From Cordylochernes scorpioides (lineage: Eukaryota > Arthropoda > Arachnida > Pseudoscorpiones > Chernetidae), in NCBI GenBank assembly GCA_030710605.1, contig CP092880.1:2274862-2338861 (forward strand): 64,000 bases of DNA, read 5' to 3'. Position 1 is the stretch's first letter, and each line of letters begins with the position of its first letter. The notes under the pieces are model-generated. The model searched no databases and had not been told where the DNA came from. It saw only the letters and a program-made list of their open reading frames with translations. The translations under genes were made by a program, and so were the position numbers. Shown here in pieces: positions 1-10,844 of this stretch.

Positions 1-150
1 GCACTCGCAGGTGGGGTTGAACTTTTGCAAGAATCGGGGGCCATTGGAGCATATTCTTTTTAACAGAAAAAAGTGTCCAATGCGGGGAATCGAACCCGGG
101 TCGTAGTGGTCGAAAACTAAAAGGTTTAACCAGCCTTCCACCGACCCCCC
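1..150 (-). repeat. tRNA-derived SINE, 5' head
   Basis: Read on the - strand, this stretch has a tRNA-like head with a good B box (GGGTTCGATTCCC) about 60 bases inside, followed by the start of the SINE body. The same body occurs at 9.0, 12.4, 21.2 and 40.05 kb, and the 21.2 kb copy is the most complete. The copy is cut by the window edge. The B box is seen directly; pol III origin is inferred from it. Confidence 0.75.
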
Positions 151-429
151 ACAATAAATAGTACTCACATAAATAATATTTACGTATGGAACTATATAAA
201 ACAGCTTCACATCCAAAGAACCGCATGTAGCTCACGAGCCGCAGTTTACCGACCTCTGGACTATGGTAATGAACACACAGATTTCAATTTTAAATAAATA
301 TAACAAGATATTTATTATCCCAGGCAGATTGGTTATAGCTGAAAATATTTTCACATAGAAAATAAGGAAAGACAAACTTCAAGATGACACAGGAAAAATA
401 TTTAAGACACAACTAAAATTTTTAAATTA

Positions 430-643
430 CTAGACGGGTGACCCGGGCTTCGTCCCGGATTGACCCGTGTGCATATCTACCCGAGTGATATATATTTAGA
501 TAATATTTTTTTATATAATTGTTTGCTATTAGCATTATCTATTTGTTTGCATCAGCGTAATTTAATCTAATCTTTGATAGAGGGCGCTGTTCGTGAGCTA
601 AGTAGAATAATTTGAACATATAGTTTTAATAATTGATTTATAT
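430..643 (-). mobile_element. Non-autonomous Helitron, 3' part
   Basis: On the - strand the segment ends in a GC-rich hairpin (CCGGGACGAAGCCCGGG) followed after about ten bases by CTAG, the expected Helitron 3' end. The + strand sequence is nearly identical to 40570-40790. The 5' TC end is missing because another repeat starts at about 644. It encodes no protein. Confidence 0.7.
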
Positions 644-1380
644 ACAGGGTGATCCAAAAGTCCCGCACAACTTTAAAAATTAATAACTCCGCGAATATTT
701 GCGCTAGAGCAATTCGGTAAACACCATTGTGTTCAGGATGCAATGGGATTTTTTATGGCAAATAATGAAAAATTCGAAATTGATTTTAGTTACAACTTTA
801 TTCGCTAGATGGCGCCCTACCAGAATCAGCGATTAAGCGGCCAAATTGTTTGATAAATTGAAAAATTTAACTGAACGACACGTATTTTTACTTTTTGGAT
901 ACCAGGAAAGAACCCTAATAATATCAAATGATAAATTAATAAAACACCATTTCGCCAAAAGTTAGAAGAAATGGTTAACGATTTTTAAATACAATCTGAG
1001 ATATGTAAAATAGGTATATGCAAATTAAAACATGTAGCAAAAAAAAAACTGATATTATAGATGAGGTTTGCTGGAATCTTCCTCAGCTATTTATATTTCG
1101 AAAATAATAATTTTCTATTTTTTTTAAATTCAACTCTCTCTCAGTATCGATTGTATTTATTTTAATTCATTTGAAAAATATTTATCTATCTCTGATGATT
1201 TATTTTACTCTGGAATGCCGTTGTTGTTTTGTCGTGTCCAATAAAGAGCCTTAGATTCTTTTCGTTTGGCCAACAAAAAATGTCCAATTTATATACACAT
1301 ATCTTTTTACATAATGAGACTTTGAATAATACAAATAATATCCATCTATTTGCATAAACAACAGTTAATATATAGAGAGA
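644..1380. other. AT-rich, no gene; one transposon-like end
   Basis: It begins with ACAGGGTGATCCAAAAGTCC, which resembles a DNA transposon terminus, but I find no matching inverted end. The rest is AT-rich with frequent stops in all frames, and I see no coding signal or RNA gene. Confidence 0.4.
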
Positions 1381-1384
1381 AGAG

Positions 1385-2720
1385 TAGAGGACTGAGCACA
1401 GATCCCTGAGTTACACCAGCCCATGTTTCTTCGGTCCTTGGAAACTGTTCCATTGACCCAAACTTTATCCTTCTTCCCCTTAAGAAGTCTGCAATCCAGA
1501 TTAAGGTTTTTCCTCTTACTCCGATGTTGTGCAGCCTTTCAAATAATTTCTACACTCGATCAAAAGCTGAGGTCATATCAGGAATACGGCCGTTGTCTTC
1601 TTTGGCGGTTTTTCCTAGAAATCTATTATTGATTGACAGAAGTAGAACAGTTTATCAGTTGTACAGTGTCTGGATCTTTAGGCAGTTTGGTAGAAGTTTA
1701 TTTTATTATTTTTAGTGAGCCAGACTATGAGCCTACAGTGGATAATTCATTCTGTTATTTTACAAAGTATGCTGGTAAGAGCAATTGGCCGATAGTTCTT
1801 GCATTCCTTGGCATCTTTGTTTGGTTTCAGTATTGGCACTATAATTGATATCTTCCAATTCTTTGGTAGTTGACCAGTTTGCCATGAAATGTTCAGTATT
1901 CGTAGGAGTTGATTTTTAGCTTCGTCTCCAAAGTGTTTAATCATTTGACCAAAGATTAGAGCATCTCCAGGTGACATCTTGGATTTAACTTTCCTATTGA
2001 TGAATTTAGCTCATTCAGTGTGAAGTCTCTCGAGTAAATATCTTGTTGATGGTAATTTCTTGCTTGTTTAACTAACTTGTTTATATTATTTTTAGAGTCC
2101 TGACTTCATTCGTATAGCTGAGTCTGGAATTGCTTGAAAGATATTCAGCAATTATGTCAGCCATCTGTTTGTTCGTTCTCGCTGTTCATATCGGTTAGAG
2201 TATTGGAGGATTATTGTTGGTTTTGATTGTTTTATAACACTAATCATATTCCAGTGATGGCTTTCCTTTTTGGATCCATTTTTTTCGCAGAATTTTGCCC
2301 ATTTTTCTTGTTTGAATATCCAAATTTCTTGTTCTATTTTGTGACTAATTTCAATGAGTTGCTTTTGATTTCTTCTGTTTTATTTGTTTAAAGAAGTTCA
2401 TTTTTATTGTCTCTCTCTGCAATCATTGCCTCGATATTGTGGTCCTTCCAGTAAAGTATTCACAGGTCTTTACGTCTACCTCTAGGTATCGATACTTTTG
2501 CAGCTTTGGATATGTTCAAAGAGATTTTTTTCCAACNNNNNNNNNNNNNNNNNNNNNNNNNNNNNNNNNNNNNNNNNNNNNNNNNNNNNNNNNNNNNNNN
2601 NNNNNNNNNNNNNNNNNNNNNNNNNNNNNNNNNNNNAGACGTTTGACTAGCACATCTATCTAGTGTGTTCACTAAGTGTTCTAATTGCATTTTCGAATGT
2701 AAAACTGTGGTTGAGGCCAT
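1385..2720 (-). pseudogene. Broken non-LTR retrotransposon (LINE) reverse transcriptase
   Basis: The - strand carries a Jockey/CR1-like reverse transcriptase in pieces. The open part at 1747-1977 reads SPGDALIF... followed by SWQTGQLPKNWK, PILKPNKD and NYRPIALTSI, the conserved fingers/palm block 1-2 region. Further downstream on the - strand (about 1620-1400), in other frames, come FLDMTSAFD-like and IRVRGKTLIW-like blocks with a WAGVTQGS-like motif. The part upstream of the RT (2000-2720) is also out of frame and contains a 100-base gap. No intact ORF remains, so this is a dead, 5'-truncated copy. Clade is inferred from motif spacing only. Confidence 0.8.
2537..2636. other. Assembly gap (100 N)
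   Basis: A run of 100 N falls inside the LINE fragment. The round length suggests a placeholder of unknown true size. Confidence 0.98.
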
Positions 2721-2874
2721 GTTTCTGTTGTGACGCGTGTGATATGCTCCACATGATGTTACTCACGTCCAGGCTATTCAATTTTAGCCATTAATTATAA
2801 ATGTACAAATTTACAAGTATATATTTAATTATTCTGAAAATAGAGCAATACCTACTTAAATCTTTAGATAGTAA

Positions 2875-3175
2875 AAAGGCATATATTGGATTGAATGGTT
2901 GGCTGAACGCCAATCTTGTTGGCGGCGCTAAGTTTGTGTATGCAAAAAATGTAATGCCTCGATAAAGGTTGGCGTTCAGCAATAAATTTGGCAATAAATA
3001 TTTTCTATTCAATCCAATATATATATATGCCTTTTTAAAATAATAATGATTATTTCTCCTTAAAATGAATTAGGATTTTCCGTTGAAAAGAAACACATGC
3101 GGTATAATTTTTAAATGTCGTTTTACAATCACAAGCCGCATTATATTATATTGTATATGCCTTTTTACTATCTAA
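2875..3175. repeat. Nested inverted repeats, one foldback-family arm
   Basis: AAAAGGCATATATTGGATTG at about 2876 is answered by an inverted copy at 3006-3034, enclosing about 110 bases. A single arm of a foldback family follows (about 3050-3170): TTCTCCTTAAAAT, then ACATGCGGTATAAT and CGTTTTACAATCA, ending CAAGCCGCATTATATTATAT. Fuller palindromic copies of that family are at 37.5, 59.2 and 63.6 kb. Confidence 0.55.
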
Positions 3176-3300
3176 TATTTAATTATGTGAAAAAATACTA
3201 AAAATATACAAAAAAGGTCAGGCGAGATATTAAAAACAAAATATCTTAATTTCTTAGGAAGCCTCTTAGAATAAATTATTGGTCGTGTAGGTACAGGGCA

Positions 3301-3344
3301 CCACGCTGACGAGGGCCAACACCCCAAAACGCGTGCGTTCGTGG
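3301..3344 (+). ncRNA. Degenerate hammerhead ribozyme in a repeat interrupted by copia
   Basis: CCACG, CTGACGA, a hairpin GGG...CCC, then an A-rich core, ACGCGTGCGTTC and GTGG follow the type I hammerhead layout. The conserved G of GAAA (G12) is replaced, so catalysis is unlikely. The rest of this repeat lies beyond the copia element, at 6490-6625, and resumes exactly where the 60.24 kb copy predicts. Confidence 0.6.
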
Positions 3345-3363
3345 TTTGTTTTTCTTTATTTAT

Positions 3364-3575
3364 TGTTGTACATATTTTAATTATTTGTTACCACAGAGTG
3401 TGTGTAAGCTCACGGGTAAAATAGGCGCTAAAAAACAAGAAAAAAAAGAGTTCCTTTGTTTTCAATATAAGTTTCCTTTTTATATTTTGTTACCTCTCTT
3501 GTTAATCAATAAATATAATGTTTAATTAATAATTATTGGAATCAGTTTCATTAATAATTCTAAGCAAAGTCAACA
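3364..3575 (+). repeat. copia 5' LTR
   Basis: The LTR begins TGTTGTACATATTTTAATTA and ends AAAGTCAACA. It is followed by ATTGGCAGCAGATGG, the likely primer-binding region. It matches the 3' LTR throughout except for one extra A. Confidence 0.93.
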
Positions 3576-3827
3576 ATTGGCAGCAGATGGTGGTTTATTG
3601 ATATAAAGCTCAAAAACGAAAATATTCAATCTGAAGATTAAGCAAGAAGTTTATTCTGATCGGTAAACTGAAGCACTTATAAGAAGATTAAAGGTATTTA
3701 TATAGATTAAGTTAAATTATATCTATATATTGCATGTTTAAAAGCTACCCAATATTTAAATAAATTTAAAATATATATTTGTTTTAATTTATATATTGGT
3801 TTGTTTATATTAGCTCAAAAGACGAAA

Positions 3828-5066
3828 ATGGCTGAATATAATGTTTTATCCCAAACAAAAATTGAACCATTAACAGGAAATAATTATCAAATATGGGCGT
3901 TGAAAATCGGCGCAGTTCTGAGAGGAAGAAAATTATTTAAATGTGTAATTTCAGATCCAGAACCTGATATGGAAGACAAAAGTTCTTGGGAGATTTGGAG
4001 TGATAAAAATGATGAAGCTTTTGGGATAATCATCACTACGTTGACAAATGAACAAGCTGGAATGTTCATAGGAGAAACAAATGCTAAGAAAGTATGGGAC
4101 TCACTGAGAAAAACATACACAGGCAATTTGGAAGATAAAATTATTGATATAGGCTTAGAATTAAAGAACATTAGAATGAAAGATAATGAAACTGTAGATG
4201 AATATATAACAAGGGCAAAAAATATTGCTGCTAGAAGTTCATCATTAGGGCATCAATTTACCTCAAGAGAACTTTCATTTCATATTGTCAGAGGCATACA
4301 TCCAAGGTATGAAAATATTGCTATTGTCTTACGATCAAAGAGAGAAGCAACAATTGAAGAGATTCAACAAACTCTAAGAGAAGAGGAGTCAAGAATAAAT
4401 ATGAGATTAAATCAATCTGTTGAGAATGGGCATGAACAAGCATACAGAATTAAAAATAGAAAAGTCCAACAATTTCAGCCAAAAAGATGTTTTGTTTGTA
4501 ATAAAAAGGGACATCTAGCTAATGATTGCTGGTTTCGAGATAAACAGAAACAAGGATACCAAAAGAAATGGACTCCTGGTGATAGAAATCACAAATACAG
4601 TAGGGAACATTCAAATAACCTAGTGGATACTATGAAAAGTGGAATTAATGAGCAAGCATTTGAAACATATGTAAAAGAATTTGAAGATTCACCAGATGAG
4701 AGAAATGATAGACAAATATGGTGTATAGATTCAGGATGCACCGCACATCTAACCCCAAACCTAACTTTGATGGAAAATGTGGTAGATTATGAAAGTGAAA
4801 TCAACCTAGCTGAAAAGGGCAAAACTACCCAAGCCATAGCCAAAGGAGATATGAGACTTACTACATGCACAAGTGAAGGCCAAGAAAATATTTGCATCAA
4901 AGATATCTTACATGTACCAAGTTTAAGGAATAATTTCTTGTCAGTATACGAATTAGTCAACAAGGGAAATTCAGTTATTTTCAATAAGGATGGAGCAAAA
5001 ATTTATAATGAAGGGAATGACTTAATTGCTGAAGCATATATTAAAGATAGAATGTTTATGATGTGA
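3828..5066 (+). CDS. copia Gag-protease fragment, truncated polyprotein
   Basis: The first ATG is at 3828 (MAEYNVLSQ), giving 412 residues. The N-terminal two thirds is a UBN2/Gag-type region (LTGNNYQIWALKI, a VWDSLRKTY motif). A CCHC zinc knuckle CFVCNKKGHLANDC starts near residue 221, and the aspartic protease motif WCIDSGCTAHLTP has its catalytic D near residue 301. The frame ends at 5066, just where the Gag-pre-integrase domain should begin (KDRMFMM, then stop). A deletion there joined it out of frame to the reverse transcriptase. In a full element this would continue as Gag-Pol. Confidence 0.9.
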   Translation: MAEYNVLSQTKIEPLTGNNYQIWALKIGAVLRGRKLFKCVISDPEPDMEDKSSWEIWSDKNDEAFGIIITTLTNEQAGMFIGETNAKKVWDSLRKTYTGNLEDKIIDIGLELKNIRMKDNETVDEYITRAKNIAARSSSLGHQFTSRELSFHIVRGIHPRYENIAIVLRSKREATIEEIQQTLREEESRINMRLNQSVENGHEQAYRIKNRKVQQFQPKRCFVCNKKGHLANDCWFRDKQKQGYQKKWTPGDRNHKYSREHSNNLVDTMKSGINEQAFETYVKEFEDSPDERNDRQIWCIDSGCTAHLTPNLTLMENVVDYESEINLAEKGKTTQAIAKGDMRLTTCTSEGQENICIKDILHVPSLRNNFLSVYELVNKGNSVIFNKDGAKIYNEGNDLIAEAYIKDRMFMM

Positions 5067-5689
5067 AGACAGCTTATCTCTATGGTGAGTTAAAAGAGAC
5101 AGTATACATGAGACAACCAGATGGTTTTATACAAAAAGGAGAAGAAAACAAAGTGTGTAAATTGGAAAAAAGCCTGTATGGTCTACCACAATCAGGAAAA
5201 TGTTGGAACAAAAAGATCAATGAAATTTTATACCAGTTGGGAATGATTAAAACCAAATGTGATCCATGTGTCTATAAACTCCAGAGAGGAGAAGAGTATG
5301 CAATACTGGGTCTATATGTAGATGATCTCATCATTGTTGGAACTAGTAAGGAAATTAATGACAACCTAGCCTCAGAAATAGAAAAATATGTTACTCTAAC
5401 AGAAAAGAAAGATAGCGAACCATTTATTGGAATTGAAATAAAAAGGGAAGAAGATGGATTTTATCTATCTCAGACTCATTATATTGATACAATTCTTCAC
5501 AGATTTGGACTGGAAGAATGCAACAGTGTGCAGACACCTGGAGATCAAAATCAAAATTTGGATGAATATTTGGACTCTAAGCCAGTAGATAAAACTGTAT
5601 ACCAGGAAATGATTGGATCACTAATGTACCTCTCTACGGGTACTCAACCGGACATTATCCTTCAACGTCAGCAATTTATCACAGTATAG
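5060..5689 (+). pseudogene. copia reverse transcriptase, C-terminal half
   Basis: It opens directly at the deletion joint with DVKTAYLYGELKE, an internal RT block, so there is no native start. The catalytic YVDD lies at 5315-5326, and block LEKSLYGLPQSGKCW and FIGIEI also fit copia RT. The frame is lost near 5650-5670, and the continuation (NLSQYSNDPREIHLTG) reads in another frame at about 5670-5762. Integrase and the RT fingers are missing, so no active enzyme is expected. Confidence 0.88.
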
Positions 5690-5762
5690 TAATGATCCAA
5701 GAGAAATACACTTAACTGGAGTTAAAAGGATTTATAGATATCTGAAGGGAACAAGAGATAAC

Positions 5763-6251
5763 ATGTTGGCATATAAGTCAAAAGACAACAATATCACAAT
5801 AAGTACTGATGCGAGCTGGTGCACAACCCGAGACGCAAAATCCTATTCAGGCTATACAGTCAAACTTGGCAACAACTTAATAAACTGGAGAAGTAGAAAG
5901 CAAAATTTAGTAGCCTTGTCTACATGTGAAGCAGAACTTATTTCAATATGTGAAGGCATTTCAGAAGTATTATGGTTAAAGGGATTACTAGAAGAACTTT
6001 GTGAAAATTTAACTTTCCCAATTACCTTGAAAAGTGACAGCCAGGCTGCAATAAACTGGATACAATCTGACAAGATTACTTCACGAACAAAGCACATAAA
6101 CCGAAAGTATTATTTTGTGAAAGAGGAAATTCAAAATGGAATCAAGCTGGAATACACTAAAAGTGAAGACATGGAGGCGGATATACTAACGAAGAGTCTA
6201 CCTAAGGACAAACTACGGAAATGTGCAGATAGCCTTGGACTTGCTGATTAG
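5763..6251 (+). pseudogene. copia RNase H domain
   Basis: The ORF of 162 residues has the copia RNase H signature: STDASWCTTRDAKSYSGYTV, then WRSRKQNLVALSTCEAEL, KSDSQAAINWI, and RTKHINRKYYFVKE with ADILTKSLPKDK near the end. The catalytic acidic residues (D in TDASW, E in CEAE, D in SDSQ) are present. It is separated from the RT fragment by a frameshift and ends 22 bases before the 3' LTR. Confidence 0.88.
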
Positions 6252-6273
6252 GGCTTACACACAGGGGAGCGTG

Positions 6274-6484
6274 TGTTGTACATATTTTAATTATTTGTTA
6301 CCACAGAGTGTGTGTAAGCTCACGGGTAAAATAGGCGCTAAAAAACAAGAAAAAAAGAGTTCCTTTGTTTTCAATATAAGTTTCCTTTTTATATTTTGTT
6401 ACCTCTCTTGTTAATCAATAAATATAATGTTTAATTAATAATTATTGGAATCAGTTTCATTAATAATTCTAAGCAAAGTCAACA
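6274..6484 (+). repeat. copia 3' LTR
   Basis: It is identical to the 5' LTR except for one fewer A in the run after ACAAG, and is followed by the target duplication TTTAT. The matching pair supports a recent insertion. Confidence 0.93.
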
Positions 6485-6489
6485 TTTAT

Positions 6490-6625
6490 CAAGAAATTGG
6501 GTTGGTCAAATATCACATAACAAGTTAAATCAACGCTTAGTTGATTTTTTATTTCATTAAATGACGATCTTCCATCTAAAATGCTCATGTAAGCGGTCAG
6601 GATATGCCAACTTTGTTTTTAATAT
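6490..6625 (+). repeat. Right remainder of the hammerhead-bearing repeat split by copia
   Basis: CAAGAAATTGGGTTGG, then AAATCAACGCTTAGTTGATT and the terminal TCAGGATATGCC follow the same order as at 60300-60440 and (inverted) 41400-41545. Together with 3301-3363 it makes one pre-insertion repeat. Confidence 0.75.
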
Positions 6626-8180
6626 TTACTTATATAATAATATTTATGTGTATACATATGTGTACCAAAGGAGTGGAGCTTCTCTCTTTAAAAATATATT
6701 AAAACAAAGCATGTTGTCAAGCTCCCTGGTTAGTTTTTGAAATTATATTCAAGTGGAGATGTAGACTTTTCTGTCTTTAGGTTGCCTGTTTTTTAAATTA
6801 TTATTTTCCCCTCAGCTTGTTAACTTTTATTTTATCCAATTTGAAAAGAAATATAGAACCTGTACAACCTTCAAGTCCCCAACCCAACAAGTCTTAAATT
6901 TTGTAAACATGCATTGATAGCTGGATTGTGGGTGAGGGTAAAAGGTCTCAGACTTCTATGTAATCTGAAAGTATATAAAAAATTGGGCACAGAAATTTAA
7001 AGGAAATATAGAAATTTGTCCAGTCCCAACCTTCCACTCCTTTTCAATGGAACTCGAGATACTTATTACGCCAGTGAAATGGTTGCGCCTATTTTCCTTC
7101 GTTTGAAAGAAATTTACAAATTCGTTTCTCTTTCTAGTCTTCTCCTGATCACCACGGCCACCTACAAGTTTTTAATTTTGTATATTTTCAATGTTATTCT
7201 AAATTATCATTTCATTTATAAAGCCATATACTAAAAAAATTGTTGCCCACTTTGAAATTATAAAATGAAATATGGAATAATATATATATTTTTTATTCCA
7301 AAATAAAATTTTAGGAAATAACGTATTACCTGAAGAAATCACAACTTTAATAATAATAATTCACAGCGTTAATTTATATTGAGCTCCTCGTTAACAAAGA
7401 AACCTTCCTACCATTTTTAAATTCTTCAAAACATTTGAGTGCGTACATTTAATGTTGTCAAAAGAAAGCGGTATTGTCAGCTTTTGACAGTTAGCTTAAG
7501 GAAGGTAATTTTAAGTCACATATCTTGGTTCTTTTTATGTATTTTTATTCTAATTGATATATCAAATGACATTGTTTATTGACCTCAAACTAACTTGGAA
7601 ATCTGTGTAAACAAATATTTTAAAATTATATAAAACATCTATTTAAATGGTCAACGTCAACATTTTAAGAAATTTAAAAACGAAAATATTTTTTTTCCTG
7701 AGTTGTAATGATAAATACAAAAAAATGAATATTAGTTTTACTTATAAAAGTTAATAAAGGTACACCAGATGAAATATCCATTTGATATAATAAATCAACT
7801 TTATTCAATAGAATATATCTGGTGTTATTTTCTTTTCTAAACAAAATTTTTTCTTCTTCAATTTAAAAGGTGGGCTATTTCATTGTCAACCTATAAAAAT
7901 ATAGTTCAATATAACATGTTTGTGGTCAGATACTCATTTCAGACGACTATCAATGATTGTATTATTCTGTGCTAGGCCTACTTGCAATAAATAAAAATAG
8001 TTCCATGTCTAAGTCAACCTATAACCCAACCTAAATTAAGCTAATCTATAATATGATGCACTAGCGCGCCATCTGTTATCAAAATTAGAAACTATTTTAA
8101 ACGCGTAATATTCTTTTTGAAATTAAACAATTTCTACTGCAATGGAAAAATTAATGGGAGGGTCTGGTTTATCAGTGGCC
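6626..8180. other. AT-rich intergenic, no gene seen
   Basis: ORFs here are short, lack coding bias and have no recognisable domain. A weak inverted pair lies around 7750-7830 (ACACCAGATGAAATATCC and ATATATCTGGTGT). CGCGCCATCTGTTAT near 8060 recurs at 55.87 kb, so an old repeat crosses this stretch. Confidence 0.5.
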
Positions 8181-8545
8181 TTCTTCTTCCTTATCTCCAC
8201 TCAATCATATTAGGGTATCAAGTTGTGACCCTTGATGGTGTCTGTTTGACAACCATCATGACTGGGTGAAGTATAATGCGTCTGCCTTTGTCATTAAGAC
8301 TGGGAGCACTACTCAGTGGCAGGCCGACTTAGCTCCAAAAGAAATGGCCGCCTCTGACATGAGGAACAGACGCCATGTGCAGCTGCTCCTAACATGGAGT
8401 ACAAACGCTGCTCATCCTGTATCCCTGGATTAGGAGCCCTTACAGGGTACTATCAGCCGGGCCAGCTGAGCCCAGGTTTTTTAATGAGCTTGTTACTGCT
8501 CCCCCTCCTCCTTTTTCATCCGGGCTTGGGAACGGCAAAGGCAGT
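8181..8545 (-). mobile_element. SINE-like retroposon, family A, copy 1
   Basis: Family A runs about 300-350 bases. On the - strand it starts near CCGGTCCCAAGCCCGGATG and ends GTGGAGATAAGAAAGAAGAA with an (AAG)n tail. Eight copies occur in the window, all on the - strand. Orientation follows from the tail and from one copy (40.2 kb) truncated at the opposite end. Flanking CAGTGG on both sides is a possible short target duplication. No protein is encoded. Confidence 0.8.
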
Positions 8546-9002
8546 GGTGAACCTTCCCAATGTTTCATTCTGAGTCTGCTAGTTTGTTGAGGCGGTCAAT
8601 AAATGGGGGGCTTAGTTTTTGGGTCTATTTTGATGGGAGAGGTGACCTTTTTAAAAATGTTTTTTTTTGAGATACCTCTCATGCCCATAGTTTACCTAAA
8701 TACCATGGCCAAAAAAAAAAAAGAAGAATCTTACGCATTTAAAATAGTTTAGAATTTTGATAAACTAATCTATCTTCATTGACATCTTTTTTAAAGAGAA
8801 TGGTGTACGCGGGAGAGATAAATTGTTGTCAATCTATCTCAACCTAGCATATTGATATACTCAGCGGCACCTTGTCACCAATGGTCAGCAGTAATGAGTA
8901 TTTCACCCATTTTTGTTAATTAAATAATACAAAAGGTTTCTTTTCATATTTATTAATGTTATCTTAAGCCTTTCAGGTATCTCTTCCCTTCTACTGGAGT
9001 AC

Positions 9003-9163
9003 TTTTTTTTTTTAATTATCGCTAGTACACGTGGTACAGTCCATGATAATCTTGGTGGGTAGTTAGCGACTGCTTTTTACTGTATGCGCACCACATGTCT
9101 ACACATGTGAAAAGCAGTTTGACTTTGCACTTACAAATGTGCCAGAGCCCTGTTGTACAGTTG
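9003..9163 (-). repeat. tRNA-derived SINE body fragment
   Basis: The + strand run TTTTTTTTTAATTATCGCTA, then GCACCACATGTCTACACATG, is the inverse of the body of the 21.19 kb SINE. The head is missing. Confidence 0.7.
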
Positions 9164-9444
9164 TACAGGAGAACATAAAAACAAATAATAATAATGACAT
9201 TTATTATTATATGTTTCTATGTACTCCAGTAGAAGGGTAGAGATGCCTGAAAACTTGAGATTACATTAATAAATATGAAAACAAACTCATCTCCAGAAAC
9301 CTGTTGTATTATTTTAATTTTATATCCAGGAAAAAAGAATTTTCAAATTTCTGCAAGGACATGAGAATATGTGGGTAGGTGTTAGTTCCACACCAGGACA
9401 ATTGTTACATGTCCTATAGGTTCTTGTGTCATCTGGATGTATTG

Positions 9445-9552
9445 CCATTCCATTGTAATGTTTCATATAAGAGGACACCTCTCCCTAAAGGACATTTTAG
9501 CTCAGCAACTAGATGTTGTACTTTACAGAGAGGTAGTTCCACTGACAAATAG
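9445..9552. repeat. pogo/Tigger-like MITE (family B) fragment just before an exon
   Basis: AAGAGGACACCTCTCCCTAA... to GAGGTAGTTCCACTG is the right part of a MITE family whose full copies run TACAGTAGAACC...GGTTCTACTGTA over about 180 bases (for example 28519-28703). It abuts the first recognised exon and may have supplied part of its upstream flank. Confidence 0.65.
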
Positions 9553-9581
9553 GTGTCCAAAGGTCCAGAGGGGTGTGGCAG

Positions 9582-9821
9582 ATGAACAGAGAGGACCTGC
9601 GGACCCTGGAGGAGGAAGAGGAAGAAGAGAAGGACCACCAGGATGAGAAGACCCCCCAGTTCTACTCTCTCCCCCCTGACCTCAGCCATCTTAGGAGGAC
9701 TCCCCTCACTCTCGACCTGACCATGGACGAGGATTCAGTGTTCCATTCTTTCTCCGGGGACCTTCGTCGCAAGCTGCAGGAGCTCTCTTCCCTGGGCCAC
9801 ACCCCATCTTCCCCGCTCCTG
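9582..9821 (+). CDS. Coiled-coil host gene, first recognised exon
   Basis: The exon encodes 80 residues from the ATG at 9582 (MNREDLRTLEEEEEEEKDH) to ELSSLGHTPSSPLL, where a strong donor GTGAGT begins at 9822 in phase 0. An acidic run of Glu is followed by a Pro-rich segment and a short helix (FSGDLRRKLQELSSL). Possible acceptors (CAG) lie at 9566 and 9581, so this may be either the first coding exon or an internal exon starting a few bases earlier. GC content is much higher than its surroundings. I cannot name the protein; later exons continue with coiled coil, suggesting a cytoskeletal or scaffold role, which is inference. Confidence 0.7.
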
Positions 9822-9888
9822 GTGAGTCAGAACCCCATTGCTTTACACAGGAGTAACTTCATCACTGTTAGCTAGGTCTGGTAAATCT

Positions 9889-10035
9889 TCCTTGAAGATT
9901 TCATTTTGAAGCATTTATTGTAGAACCTTTCTCTAAAAGACACCTAGTTGTAGAACCAAAGTGTTCTTTAGGTAGACGTGTTCACTTATTGGAGAACTGC
10001 TAATTAATAAAATGGATAATTTTGGTGGTGAGAGA
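9889..10035. repeat. Family B MITE, old copy
   Basis: TGTAGAACCTTTCTCTAAAA, then GTGTTCTTTAGGTAGACGTG and the internal AACTGCTAATTAATAAAATG match the internal and left parts of the family. The ends are degraded. Confidence 0.55.
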
Positions 10036-10044
10036 AAACGGTTC

Positions 10045-10835
10045 TCTAGCTAGAGTGACTCAGATGTCTCCTCCTCCTTCAATGCCTTCCTCTACTGAGG
10101 GTGGGCCACATGGTCTCTCCATATCTCTCTCCTTCAGTGCCTTCTTCTACTGAGGGTGGGCCACATGGTCTCTCCATATCTCCCTCCTTCAGTGCCTTCC
10201 TCTACTGAGGGTGGGCCACATGGTCTCTCCATATCTCCCTCCTTCAGTGCCTTCTTCTACTGAGGGTGAGCCACATGGTCTCTCCATATCTCCCTCCTTC
10301 AGTGCCTTCCTCTACTGAGGGTGGGCCACATGGTCTCTCCATATCTCCCTCCTTCAGTGCCTTCCTCTACTGAGGGTGGGCCACATGGTCTCTCCATATC
10401 TCCCTCCTTCAGTGCCTTCCTCTACTGAGGGTGGGCCACATGGTCTCTCCATATCTCCCTCCTTCAGTGCCTTCCTCTACTGAGGGTGGGCCACATGGTC
10501 TCTCCATATCTCCCTCCTTCAGTGCCTTCCTCTACTGAGGGTGGGCCACATGGTCTCTCCATATCTCCCTCCTTCAGTGCCTTCTTCTACTGAGGGTGAG
10601 CCACATGGTCTCTCCATATCTCCCTCCTTCAGTGCCTTCCTCTACTGAGGGTGGGCCACATGGTCTCTCCATATCTCCCTCCTTCAGTGTCTTCCTCTAC
10701 TGAGGGTGGGCCACATGGTCTCTCCATATCTCCCTCCTTCAGTGCCTTCCTCTACTGAGGGTGGGCCATATGGTCTCTCCATATCTCCTTCCTTCAGTGC
10801 CTTCCTCTACTGAGGGTGGGCCACATGGTCCCTAC
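10045..10835. repeat. 55-bp minisatellite in intron
   Basis: About 14 tandem copies of a 55-base unit containing CTACTGAGGGTGGGCCACAT and GGTCTCTCCATATCTCCCT. Copies differ by single substitutions (CCTTCC/CTTCTT, GGGTGG/GGGTGA). It lies in the 10.7 kb intron and has no conserved open frame of note. Confidence 0.95.
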
Positions 10836-10844
10836 TACTATTTA

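Larger units (their letters stand above)
3364..6484 (+). mobile_element. Young, internally deleted Ty1/copia LTR retrotransposon
   Basis: Two LTRs of 212 and 211 bases (TGTTG...CAACA) differ only by one A in a homopolymer run, and a perfect 5-base target duplication TTTAT flanks the element (3359-3363, 6485-6489). At 3.1 kb it is well short of the usual roughly 5 kb. Gag and protease are present, integrase and the N-terminal half of reverse transcriptase are absent, and the C-terminal RT and RNase H remain but are frameshifted. A purine tract AGGGGAGCG precedes the 3' LTR. The near-identical LTRs indicate recent insertion even though the copy cannot be autonomous. Confidence 0.95.

Noticed and set aside
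9437-9689. Small ORFs on both strands before the first exon
   Set aside because: They overlap the MITE end and the real exon frame and show no coding signal of their own.
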